Shown here piece after piece: positions 23,911-34,400 of a stretch of 64,000 nucleotides of DNA. This DNA comes from Echiichthys vipera (Eukaryota > Chordata > Actinopteri > Perciformes > Trachinidae). A program made the position numbers and the translations under genes. The stretch spans positions 6,842,652 through 6,906,651 of the forward strand of contig OY829660.1 of the NCBI GenBank assembly GCA_963691815.1, given 5' to 3'. The notes beneath the pieces were generated by a model. That model did no database searches. It saw nothing but the letters and a program-made list of their open reading frames with translations, and was not told where the DNA came from. How positions within the stretch are numbered: position 1 is the stretch's first letter; every line of letters starts with the position of its first letter.

Positions 23911-24228
23911 ATGTGGGTGACTGTGGCTAAGTGGGAGAGTGGATCGTCCTACACTCGAGAGATTGGCCGTTCGATCCCCACCTCCCCTGGTCAACATGTC
24001 GAAGTGTCCTTGGGCAAGACACTGAACCCCGAATTGCTCCCCAGGCTGCGCATAGGCGTGTGAATATGGTGTGAAAGATCAGATTAGATGGTCTGTAGAA
24101 GTCCACTGCCATCAGTGTGAATGTCTGTGTGAATGGGTGAATGTGACAAACACTGTGAAAGCACCTTGAGTAGTCAGAAGACTAGAAAGGTGCAATATAA
24201 GTATAAGTCCATTTACCATCCATTTACC
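23911..24228 (+). mobile_element. tRNA-derived SINE, family B
   Basis: An A-box-like 'tggctaagtgg' near 23,924 and a B-box 'gttcgatcc' at 23,969-23,977 have tRNA-like spacing. They are followed by 'cttgggcaagacactgaacc' and a tail with 'ggtgcaatataag' and two 'ccatttacc' units. This is the usual layout of a fish SINE. It is the only copy in the window. Confidence 0.75.
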
Positions 24229-24376
24229 GATTCTGTCATAAATTCAGTTGTCGTGTTCTGACTCAATTATCGCAGTGTCCATGACTCACTTCTTTTAAAA
24301 ATGATGTGTATCCTGTTATCTAGTGTTTCACTGCCTGTATTTCTAATGTCTCCTGTGCATTTGTGTGTCATATAAA

Positions 24377-24437
24377 TGAGGCTAGGAAAGTTTATTCATA
24401 CAGCACTTTTCACACAAGGCAGTTCAAAGTGCTCTAA
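24377..24437 (+). repeat. Short dispersed-repeat fragment
   Basis: The phrases 'ggctaggaaagtttattcat' and 'ggcagttcaaagtgctc' are familiar from very common fish interspersed repeats. Only about 60 bases are present. The assignment is from recognition only. Confidence 0.4.
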
Positions 24438-26639
24438 AGTGAAAACTTAAAGTTGCTGATATTAATAATCCAAAAAGTTCAGTAAGTTCACGCCACTGGA
24501 TAAATCGCTCAAACTGACTTATAAAATTGTCAAAAACCAATTAGGAATTTGGCTGTAAACGCGAACCTGCGTCACATTACAACACTTAAAACAAGCCGAT
24601 TGTAGGATTTTACAGTCGCTATTTTTCCAAAGGCAAAAAAGAAATCAAGCTGTCATCAAACCTTTGGAGCTGCTGGCACTGAGACAGCAGCTGTCAGGGT
24701 GGAGAAGCAATCTGGGTCATCTCTCGCCAGCTCCATTCAACAGCCATTTGAGGCCTGATATACCAACTGTGAAAATAAGCATGCACACACCCAGGGTCGA
24801 GCAGGGGAAGAGGCTCATCACTGTACCGGGGCCACACACGCACACACACACACACACAGGGATGACCACCACCCACTGCTGCCTGCGATGACATCAGTAA
24901 AACCAGCAAAAAACAAGACAACTGCTACTGTCAGCCTTCATGCAACAGACCGGAGCAGGTGTGTGCGTGTGTGTGTGTGTGTGTGTGTTGTACAAATCTA
25001 ACAGGATATAGTTGAATCAACATGCCTGCCCTCTGCTCGGCGCTGTGATTCAAAGAACCTCTGCACACAATCGGTGCTCATCCAAACAAAGTATTGAGGA
25101 GACAGGAAGTGGCTCAATGAGCCGGGATGAGATAGATGTGGTTCAAGATACTGGGCTCTGGTCCATTAGACAGCGTGGGCGTATATTTCATAATAAATCC
25201 AGTTAGGGACAAACGCGTTTCAGGATCAGTTCAACCAAACTATCAACAACATTAGCCCTGTAGTTGTGTCTAGTCCTGTAGTTTCAGGTTCACCTCCTTG
25301 TGTTTGAGATATCTGCGGCTGAGACTGAGTGCACTGTCACGTGTGGTTTTCTAAGCATTAATTAATGATATTTGAAAAAGACAACAGGGAACCCAGTTGT
25401 ACTAGATGACGTACGGAGGGAACAGACCACACACTGAGTGAGAGAACGGGGACGTCTTCATTTATGTTTTACCTTTGACTCCGTGCAGGTTTACACACCA
25501 GCTGAACCAGTTTGTCCATTAATCAGTTAGTCGGTCAGTCAAACGCCTAACTTTGATAGCCAATTTATTATTTTTCAGATTTGTTAGTTTCTACATACTC
25601 ACTGATGGGACGATTATCTTTTCTCTGCTTTTCATAGTTAAATAATTCTACGTTAGTTGAACAAAACATGATATTGGAAGATGTCAGCGTCAGAACATGT
25701 GACCCATAAAACTCTATATTTTATAACTAAGGGATTCATCTGATAGATGAACCTAGTTTGCACCTTCAACAATATTAAACTAGTAATAATGACTAATAAA
25801 GAAATATGTTATCTAATCTTATCTTATACAACAGATGTAAATCCAGGTGTATGAGGGACTAGAATGGTGTCTACTTCCTAAATAAAGGTACTTTGATTAC
25901 GATAGGCCCAGGATTTACAGCATTAAGTTCCTCTTTTCAAACGTGTCTTACGTCAGACGTAGAAAACCTACTTGCATCTCAATCACATTTGTTGTTGAGG
26001 GCTGCATCATCTTTTTTAATTGTCAATAAACCAAAGTGAAACTCGGACAGTGACAGACATGCGGATTGGACAGAACCGAAACCATTTGTCTCATTGATTT
26101 GTGGATCAACAGAAAGTTAATCACCAACCATTTTAATAACAAATTAACTGTTAACATTATTTATCAAATAGAAATGTGAAACTTGTTCCAGCTTTGTAAA
26201 ATGTAAGGATTTGATGCTTGTATCTGTTTTAAATAGGGTAAAAATCTTTAGGTTTAAGACAAACAAAAGCAATTTCTAGAAGTCAATTGTTCTTTAAAAG
26301 GAACTTTTCAGGATCTCTTTACATTTTCTTGACTTTATGATAAAGGGGAAAATAAAGTTAGTGTGTTACTGGACAATACCATACATGTACTAACTCATCA
26401 TCCAGAGCCACACAACAGGCTGTTTCCATGCATGCATCAACAAAACCTTTACAGTAAACTTACTGTACTGTGATAAAAGGCTTACAGCCCAGGTCCCCTG
26501 CACTGTTCATCACAACAACAGCCCCACTAAGAGCTGCTTGTGTAGTGTGCTGTGTATTTATAGCAGTGTATAGTCGATTCCTCTCATGTTCACCCTGAAA
26601 TAAAGAAGTTCTGCAGCCTGCAGGTAAATGAAGCACTCA
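24438..26639. other. Gene-poor interval with small CA/GT repeats
   Basis: Short CA (about 24,837-24,858) and GT (about 24,960-24,988) runs are present. I see no supported gene or RNA. Confidence 0.5.
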
Positions 26640-27540
26640 CTGGAGCTGAGGGGAACCAGGGCCTGTTGCTACTGCAGCAACATGACACTGTTTCGGTTTG
26701 AATCTGAACGGCGCAACGACGCAAAAGCCATTCGGACCCATTCGAGCCGATGTGGGAACGTGGATCGAGAGTCGATCTGCATCAATAATTCAACAATATT
26801 CCACATGCACAAAGGCGACCAAAGCAGGCTCACTTACTGTGGGGAGCCGGGGGCGTTTAGGGAGAACAGAAAGAGTTGTGCGAGCCACTATAATGAGAAA
26901 GGAGGGTGTTGAAGTACGGCAGGACAATGGGAGACTCCCAGGCCCCGCTGCTCGCGTCCTGATGCCAAAACGATCCCAATGCTCGCTCCCCTTTCTTCCG
27001 CCTTTCCTTTTCCAAAACGGGACGAGCCCGCACCAATGAATGGACGCACTCAGATCCCCAGCAGTCCTTCACCGGAGAGCAAATTCAAAAAACCTCCGGC
27101 CTACGATCAAACTGGACGCGATCGCTCCCTCCACGCGCATCTCTGCCTCAGCCCTTTTTCCTCCTCCACTAACATGTAGAAACACACCGCGCGCCCTCAC
27201 ACGTTTAGGATCGCCCCACGGAGCTACGTGGCCTCGGCGAGGACAACAATAGGGACGATGAGGGTCCTAAACTTCCGCGGTTACCAAAAAAAAAAAGGCG
27301 ACCATCGCGTCCTGTCGACTATTGTTTGGGGAAACCGGAGATCTCCGGCGCCCCGAGTCCTCCCCTCTCCCTCTGCGTTAACGCGGCGCACACGCACACA
27401 CAACCAGCGGCAGCATTTCAAGACAATTTCCACGCACAAATACTACTTACTTATTCCAGATAGTCCATTCAGGTATTTTCTCACTTTCCACTTTCTTTCC
27501 TCTCGGCCGTAGCAGCGCGCGCCCCGCCCCCGCTCCACTT
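26640..27540 (-). promoter_or_regulatory. CpG-rich island, candidate distal VANGL2 promoter
   Basis: About 0.9 kb is clearly richer in CG dinucleotides than its surroundings. Near 27,515-27,540 the minus strand has a GC-box cluster ('gagcgggggcggggcgcgcg'). Downstream on the minus strand a near-perfect donor 'GAATAA|GTAAGTAG' ends a possible first exon at 27,451, and another donor 'CACA|GTAAGTG' lies near 26,840. VANGL2 is the next gene in that direction. Splicing to 15,182 would give a roughly 12 kb first intron, similar in scale to what I recall for human. No coding sequence is visible. Confidence 0.45.
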
Positions 27541-27624
27541 TGGCCCCTCCTCTGTCTTCACCCCCCGGGGGACAGGGCCTGTGAAACCGTGCGGTTCAGC
27601 CACAACTCATCTGTTACCGCACAC

Positions 27625-27860
27625 AGTGGTGTGTGTGCACGCGTGTGTGTGTGTGTGTGTGTGTGGCTATATGTGTGAGAGAGTGTGCGTGTGTCTGTGT
27701 GTCTGTGAGTATGTGTATCTGTGTGTGTGTGTGAATGTGTGCGTGAGTGTGTCTGTGTGCGTGTACGTATGTGTGTGTGAGTGTGTGTGAGTGCGCGCGT
27801 GTGTTTGTGTGTGTGTGTGTGTGAGTTTGTGTGTGTGCGTTTACGTATGTATGTTTGTCT

Positions 27861-27899
<39 letters not shown>

Positions 27900-27925
27900 C
27901 GTGAGTATGTGTGTGTGTGTACTCA
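27625..27925. repeat. GT-rich compound microsatellite
   Basis: About 300 bases consist of TG, TGTC, TGAG and TGCG variants, with longer pure runs near 27,642-27,664 and 27,866-27,898. Alternating purine/pyrimidine DNA of this kind can form Z-DNA. It lies beside the CpG island, and the long open frames through it (His/Thr or Cys/Val repeats) are artefacts. Confidence 0.95.
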
Positions 27926-29584
27926 GTGAAGAGTATAATGTCACTAAGTTATTGGTTTATGAAGTTGATGGGAAAAAAACATCATCATCATCATCAAACG
28001 GTGTGATAGCAGTGTGACCTTTTTGCCGCAGTAAAAAACGTGTCCAATATTTAAAGACATTTAGATATAAAAATATCATGAGTCATGAGTTATTTTCATG
28101 TAATACTAATAGTCATTTACAAGAGTAAATTAAAAGCTCCGCCCTGCCCTCACTCATCATCATCATCATCAGACTTACATTGAATAAATACCAAAAAGAA
28201 AAAGAAGATATTAATATTATGAAATGATTTGTAGCTTTTAACAATGTATGTTGAGTCAAGGGGAGGGGAGATTAAATGTGTTTTTCTCAGCTGCTTGAAT
28301 CTAAATATATTGTTCACAACGACTTTCAGCGTGTCGAAAGGCTTCCTCAAGATACTTGGAAGACTTTTTTACATGTTCATTCAATTTTATAACTGAAATA
28401 AATATGAAAATAAGTCTCCCTCCACAATACAGAATAGGTGTTTTCATAAGGTCCTCTTTTAAATCACTTCTTAAAACTCATTTTTATAGACTTGCCTTCC
28501 TCTTTTTATCTTTTTATCCTTTATCTCATTGTTCTCCTTTCTTTGCAAGCACCTTAAATTAATGAACTGACAAGTGAATAATAATTCCCTTTGTCCTGTG
28601 TACACTATTATACAACAATGCGTCATTTATGTTCATGTTCTACCTCATTGGCTTTTATTATTATTGATTTTATTATACTGTATTTGGGTGTATTTCTATA
28701 TTTGCTATGTCAAAGCATTTTGTAAACTGCTGTTTTTAAGGCTGCTATACAAAAAATGTTATTTTATTAGAATAAAAACAATGTATTTCTTTTAATTTCT
28801 TCTCTTTTTGCTACATCTCTCTACTCTGTAAGATTTCTTTTTCTGGCCATTTTTGGTTTTATTATAAATAAATTGTATTTGACTTGAATATTGGTTCATA
28901 TAATCAGCCTTATTTCTCAAATAAACCTATTTAAGATGAAAGATCATAAGAAATCAATGGTGTTACATATGTTTTGATTAAGATCTGGGGTTCTCAACCT
29001 GAGGTTTGAGACCTCTTTAAGGCCTCACAAAACAAATCCAAACATCATAAAATGATAAGGGGGATAAAAAAAAAAAAACAGTGGAGTTCTACAACACAAA
29101 ATGATATTTTTTCTGGCTTTTTCTAATCCTTGCGTCTTTGTGAAACGCTGGATAATTTGACCTCTTTAAGCCTTTAACCCATGTCTCGGATGAGCTGCTC
29201 ACGACTCATTGTCGCACTGTTTGAGGGGTCAAAGGGTCAAAAGGCTGAGGACCACTGGTGTCATGTATCCAGAGTGAGACAATTGGGCTTTCTCTGAATG
29301 AGTAAGGTGCTATACTGAAGTGACAACAACGTATGAACTGTGATTGTGACACAAATCCCAATATTTAGTCTTTATTGTATTCCTTATGCTGACAGCTGAC
29401 ACGCCCTTTAGAAGAGCACCACAACGTAGTGATTGAGAGATGACTGTGGGGAAAAGTGTCGATTAGTAATCCTTGTAATACCTCTCCATCCCAATGTGGA
29501 TGATCTCATTGCTTTGAAAAACGAGGATATGGCGTCACTTGAGGCGCTTTCATAAAAGGCCAGTCAGCTAAAAGTGTAGATGTA
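27926..29584. other. AT-rich interval with a probable LINE tail
   Basis: The interval from 28,400 to 28,790 resembles a fish LINE 3' end. A degenerate 'SFKSLLKTHFYRLAF' is followed by an AT-rich UTR and 'tttttaaggctgctataca', then an AT-rich end. Otherwise I see only short CATCAT runs (near 27,980 and 28,155) and no gene. Confidence 0.45.
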
Positions 29585-29831
29585 CAGTGGGTACGGAAAG
29601 TGTTCAGACCCTGTTAAATCTGAGGAGCCAGTTGCTCTGTTTGGCGGGACAGCCAGCTCTAGGAAGAGTCCTGGTCGTCCCAAACTTCTTCCAATTCTGT
29701 CTCTGAGCTCTTTTGGCAGTTCCGACCTCGTTAGTCTCATTTGCTCGGACATGCACTGTGAGCTGTAAGGTCTTATATAGACAGGTGTGTGCCCTTCCTA
29801 ATCCAGTCAAATCAAATTAATTAAACACTGC

Positions 29832-30168
29832 TACACGGTGGTGTAGTGGTTAGCACTGTCGCCTCACAAAGAGAAGGTTTTCACATCCCGGGGCCTTTCT
29901 GTGTGGAGTTTGCATGTTCTCCCCGTGTCTGCGTGGGTTTTCTCCGGGTTCTCCGGTTTCCTCCCAAAACCCAAAAGACGTGCAGGTGTTCGGTTAATTG
30001 ATGACTCTAAAATTGCCCGTGTGAGAGGTTGTCTGTCTCGATGTTCCGTGATAGACTGGCGTCCTGTCCAGGGTGTACCCCACCTCACGTCCGATGTCAG
30101 ATGGGATCGGCTCCAGCCCCCCCGCGGCCCCGACAGGGACAAGCAGTTGAAGATGAATGAATGAATGC
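29832..30168 (+). mobile_element. SINE family A, full-length copy
   Basis: This is the most complete copy in the window. It has a tRNA-like head ('tggtgtagtggttagcac'), a body ('ttgcatgttctccccgtg', 'tgatagactggcgtcctgtc', 'gacagggacaagcagttga') and a (GAAT)n tail. It is inserted inside the Tc1-like element, so it is younger than that insertion. Confidence 0.85.
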
Positions 30169-30234
30169 TGGACTCCAATAATGGTGCTGAACCATCTCAA
30201 GGATGATCCGAAGACATGAACAGCAAACAGTTAA

Positions 30235-30360
30235 ATATGTCCATAGGTGACTGGGCTGGGAACCGGAGGGTTGCTGGTTTGAGTCCCTGTGTGGACAATG
30301 AATGGAATGTGGACTGGTGGCTGGAGAGGTGCCAGTTCATCTCCTGGGCACTGCCGAGGT
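30235..30360 (+). mobile_element. SINE-like repeat, family C
   Basis: A tRNA-like B box 'ggtttgagtcc' (near 30,278) is followed by 'ggtggctggagaggtgcc' and 'ctcctgggcactgccgaggtg', shared with 890-1,040. It is inserted near the right end of the Tc1-like element. Confidence 0.65.
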
Positions 30361-30386
30361 GCTGAATAGTTTCCGTAGCCACTGTA

Positions 30387-31491
30387 TATAGTGTTTGAGT
30401 GCTGCTATCCCAGCTACTAAGCCCTTCATTTGGCACAGGAAGCTCTTTGGACCACAAACATCAGTTACATTTCAGCAGTCTGGAAAAGAAGCATTGTTTA
30501 TTTCTTCATCAAGGCATCACAATTGGTCATTGATTCCAGCCGTTACATTACAACAAACCTAAAACTTTTTACCAGCACATTTTTAGTGTCAAAACACAAG
30601 ATTTTCTGCCTGGGTTTGATGATTTCTGGCAGCTTATCGATATGAAATAAAGTGTACGTCAGCCACGCTGGTCTCCTTGGGCAATTCTTCTTCTCCACAC
30701 AAATATCACAATATGTGAAACTGCAGTGGGTCTACAACTACACACATGTGTAGTTACATGTGAACTGGGACTGAACAATATAAATATTTAGGATTGTTGA
30801 CATCCCAGGACTTAAAACTTATCAAAATACTTCCCCACATATTTTCATTACTTTGCAAAACCTTAAATTTAACTACTTGTTCATGGACTCAAAAAGTGGT
30901 TTCTTCTTATTAGAGCTGATTGATAAGTTAACTACATCGACAGAGAAGACGGCTGAAGTATTGCACATACCATCGCGATCCTCATTCAAAGTTCTGACAC
31001 GCACTCACACTTGTCACTGAATCAAACACTCAAAGTCAAATTTACATATTCACAATCATACGCACGCTCAAAATAATGCTCAATGTTTAGTGCCTATCCC
31101 CTGACACGGTAAACAACACATTTTTTTAATTAAAAAAAAAAAAAAAGGGAAAACTAAAACCTAAAACAAAAGAAATATGAACATCTTTTCCACCGGCAGG
31201 GCCTGCTGGTGCCTGACCAGTGTTTTCTGACCCTGATGAGTCCAGATCCATCCAGGCCAATCCAGTCCGGTCCAGTCCTCATGTCACGCCTCACGTGAGT
31301 GAGTCCATAAACATGGAGTCGTCATCGTGTTAAAAAACAAAACAAAAAAAACCTCTGCTGCTGTGTCTAACCTGTCTGTGTACCTACTTGTGGTGTGTTT
31401 TAAAGAAAAGACCCTGTCCATGTCTGGTTGGGATAGAAGTAGTAGTTGTGATAGTAGTAGTGGTCGTGGGCCGGCGTCGCCTCAGTCTTGA
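30387..31491 (-). other. NCSTN 3' UTR and flank
   Basis: No coding exon is present. A minus-strand AATAAA at 30,497-30,502 lies about 990 nt past the NCSTN stop and could end the transcript just before the Tc1-like element. An A-rich tract is at about 31,130-31,146. Confidence 0.4.
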
Positions 31492-34400
31492 TCAGTAGGT
31501 GGCGTTGGCGGGCTCCCTCCCCGAGCTGAAGAGTATGTCGGCCTTGGAGCTCATGGCGTACGTCAGCAGCAGGGACGTTAGCAGCACGCAGACACCCACG
31601 CCCAGCGTCAACATCTGGAGGAGTCAAAAGAACATTTAGTCCTCACGAAACTTACATGAAACATTAAAGGAGCAAACATTATTACTTTTATCTCCAGGTA
31701 CGAACCTGGAACCTTCTCACTGTGAGGCGACAGTGCTAACCACTACACCACCGTGTAGCCAGTATCGCATTGTTACCATATGCAATTTGCATTCGGTGGG
31801 TCCGTTACTATGAATTACAGATCAAATTTAAATCCCAGTTACTTTTTGTACTAAGCACACAGTTAACAGCCATACAGGAATCTCCACGTTTAACAAGTCT
31901 GCATACTAACAGGCCTCAAACACTAACAGTTTAAAGTGATGCTAGGTCTAGTACAGTGGAGGTAGTATGGAAAGGCGCCTGGGAGGTATGCTGCGTTAAT
32001 AATGCTGCTACTTTTCACAGTTGTAACATCTTGCTGCTCTTGTAAAGAAAAATGTGTGCCAGCATCACACTTTCCAGTCTTCCTACATGCGTGTGAATAA
32101 ACAACCAATCCTACATTAGAAGAAACTATAGGAAATCCCCCCAAACATTAAGTGTGTGTTAAATCTGCAAAGGGAAAGGAAACGTTTACCTCCAGATCGT
32201 GACTCGCCACCAGGAATATGCGTCCTTTGATGGCCTTCCACCGGGACTCTGTCCACGTTGAGTAGTCTTTGGAGGTGTACTCCCGCAGATCAAAGGCTGG
32301 GGACAGGGCTTTAGAAAGACGGACCGTGGAGCGCACGCAGAAACCCTCCCTCTCTGTGCTGTTGGGTGGCGCCGCGCCTTGGACCCACATGTAGTAGTAC
32401 AACTGAAGGAGGAGTCAAAGGGGGGTCCCAGAGTGATGGAGAGGGGAAATTAATCTATTAATAATTTGTTCTTTTTTAAACATGGAACATGTGTCAAAGA
32501 TGTTACAGTTCATGTAGGGTTTGAGTTTAGCTAATAACCTTTCTAGAGTAAACAACGAGTGAATTAACCGATCAGTCAATCTAAAGAAAGATCGTTTGCA
32601 ACCATTTTCATTACCGATAAATCATTTAAATACCTTTTTTAAGCTAAAATACTTTGAATCTACTGGTTTTAGTGTCTCAAATGTGAAGACACGCTGCTCC
32701 TCTTAAATCACAGTACATTTAATACCTTTGAATTTTGGACTATGTCAAACAAACAATCCTGAAAACTTGTTACTGACATTTTCTATAGACTTAATTTATT
32801 CAATGAATCAGAAAATTTGGTTTATAATATGATTCATTGATAATGAAAACAATCCTTAGTTGCAGCTGTAAATGTTTCCCTGTTTTTTTCTTAACTATAC
32901 TGGATATAAAGAATAAGAGAACAAGTTATTAATACTTGATTTTCCACAGCTACAGCGGACATTTGATCAAATTCTGAACAATAAAATAACTAAAGTAGTT
33001 CAATAATTTGATCTCCACTGTACATATTGTTTCTGTCCTTCCTTCATATTGGTTCATAAAATAAGATGAACTAACAGCAGCTTACGTACCGCTTTAGTAA
33101 CCTGAGTAAAACTCAAACACTTTTAAACCACTTTCAAGTAACTTAAACCAAGAATGTCCTGACTCTAGAAGCCTTTATCATCACATCTGGAGATTTGAAC
33201 ATTTCAAATACTTTTGGTTTACACGAACGATTGTGTGCAATTGATTCCTTACTTTCAGAATATGACTGATATACACTCACCGGCCACTTCACTAGGTGCA
33301 CCTGTCCAACTGCTCTTAACGCAAATTTCTAATCAGCCAATCACATGGCAGCAACGCATGCATTTAGGCATGTAGACGTGGTCAAGACCCATCTGCTGAA
33401 GTTCAAACCGAGCATCAGAACGGGGAAGAAAGGGGATTTAAGTGACTTTGAACGTGGCGTGGTGTATTTCAGAAACTGCTGATCTCCTGGGATTTCCACG
33501 CACAACCATCTCTAGGGTTTACAGAGAATGGTCCCAAAAAGAGAAAAGATCCAGTGAGCGGCAGTTTTGTGGGCGCAAATGCCTTTTTGATGCCAAAGGT
33601 CAGAGGGAATGGCCAGACTGGTTGGAGCTGATAGAAAGGCAACAGTAACTCAAATATCCACTGGTTACAACAGAGGAATGCAGGAGAGCATCTGTGAACG
33701 CACAACACCACCGACTTTCTAGCAGAGAGGGAACAGCAGCAGAAGACCACACTGACACTTTATTAAGCACCAGGTGTGCCTAATAAAGTGGCCGGTGAGT
33801 GTAATTGAACCCTGTAATAGAGATGTGAGATATATCTTGGCAATTTGTTATCCCTGTGATGTAATGTGTCTCAGATTAGATGACCAGACGAAAGTAAATA
33901 AAAAAGGAAGGCTGCTATCAGGCCTCACATGTTTGCTCTCTTTGTCCTTCTCATCCTCTCTCTGGTTCTGGCAGTTGTCCTGGGTGATGTTGACGTTGCT
34001 ACCAGTCAGGTTAGCCAGCAGGTACTGGACCAGAAGGGTCGGCTCGCTGGACTGCTGGACCACACCGACGTAGAAGTTTGTGGGCCTGTCAGCTGATGGA
34101 CAGAGGACAACAGAAATAAGCTTCAAAATAAATAATATTTGAGATAAGCAGTGTCTATAATGAACAGTGTGTTAGTCTTTTCTCCCACTGTTGTGTGAGT
34201 CTAGAGAAAAGAAAGAAAGAAAGGATTAGCTTGTATCCCAACTTACCCAGGTGGCTCATGAGGTCAGACGGGATTAGCTGCTGGAACCAGGAGTTGTTTG
34301 ACCGTATAAGGAAACCGTACAGCATCCGGGTCACCTGAGGGACGGAAAACAGTTAGACATCAAAACACATCAATAAAAAATGCTTAGAAATAGATCCAGA

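Larger units (their letters stand above)
29585..30384. mobile_element. Non-autonomous Tc1-like element carrying two SINE insertions
   Basis: The left end 'cagtgggtacggaaagtgtt' and right end 'tagtttccgtagccactg' are inverted repeats. Each is flanked by TA (29,583-29,584 and 30,385-30,386), the target duplication of Tc1/mariner elements. Internal pieces, such as 'ccagctctaggaagagtcct' and 'accatctcaaggatgatcc', recall fish Tc1 transposase DNA read in reverse. The piece is interrupted by SINE A (29,832-30,168) and SINE C (about 30,235-30,360), so it is far from coding. Confidence 0.8.

Noticed and set aside
27558..27944. Long His/Thr-rich and Cys/Val-rich open frames
   Set aside because: They are translations of the GT-rich microsatellite, with no non-repeat coding content.
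29564..30178. Several open frames on both strands
   Set aside because: They lie within the Tc1-like element and SINE A and are repeat-derived.
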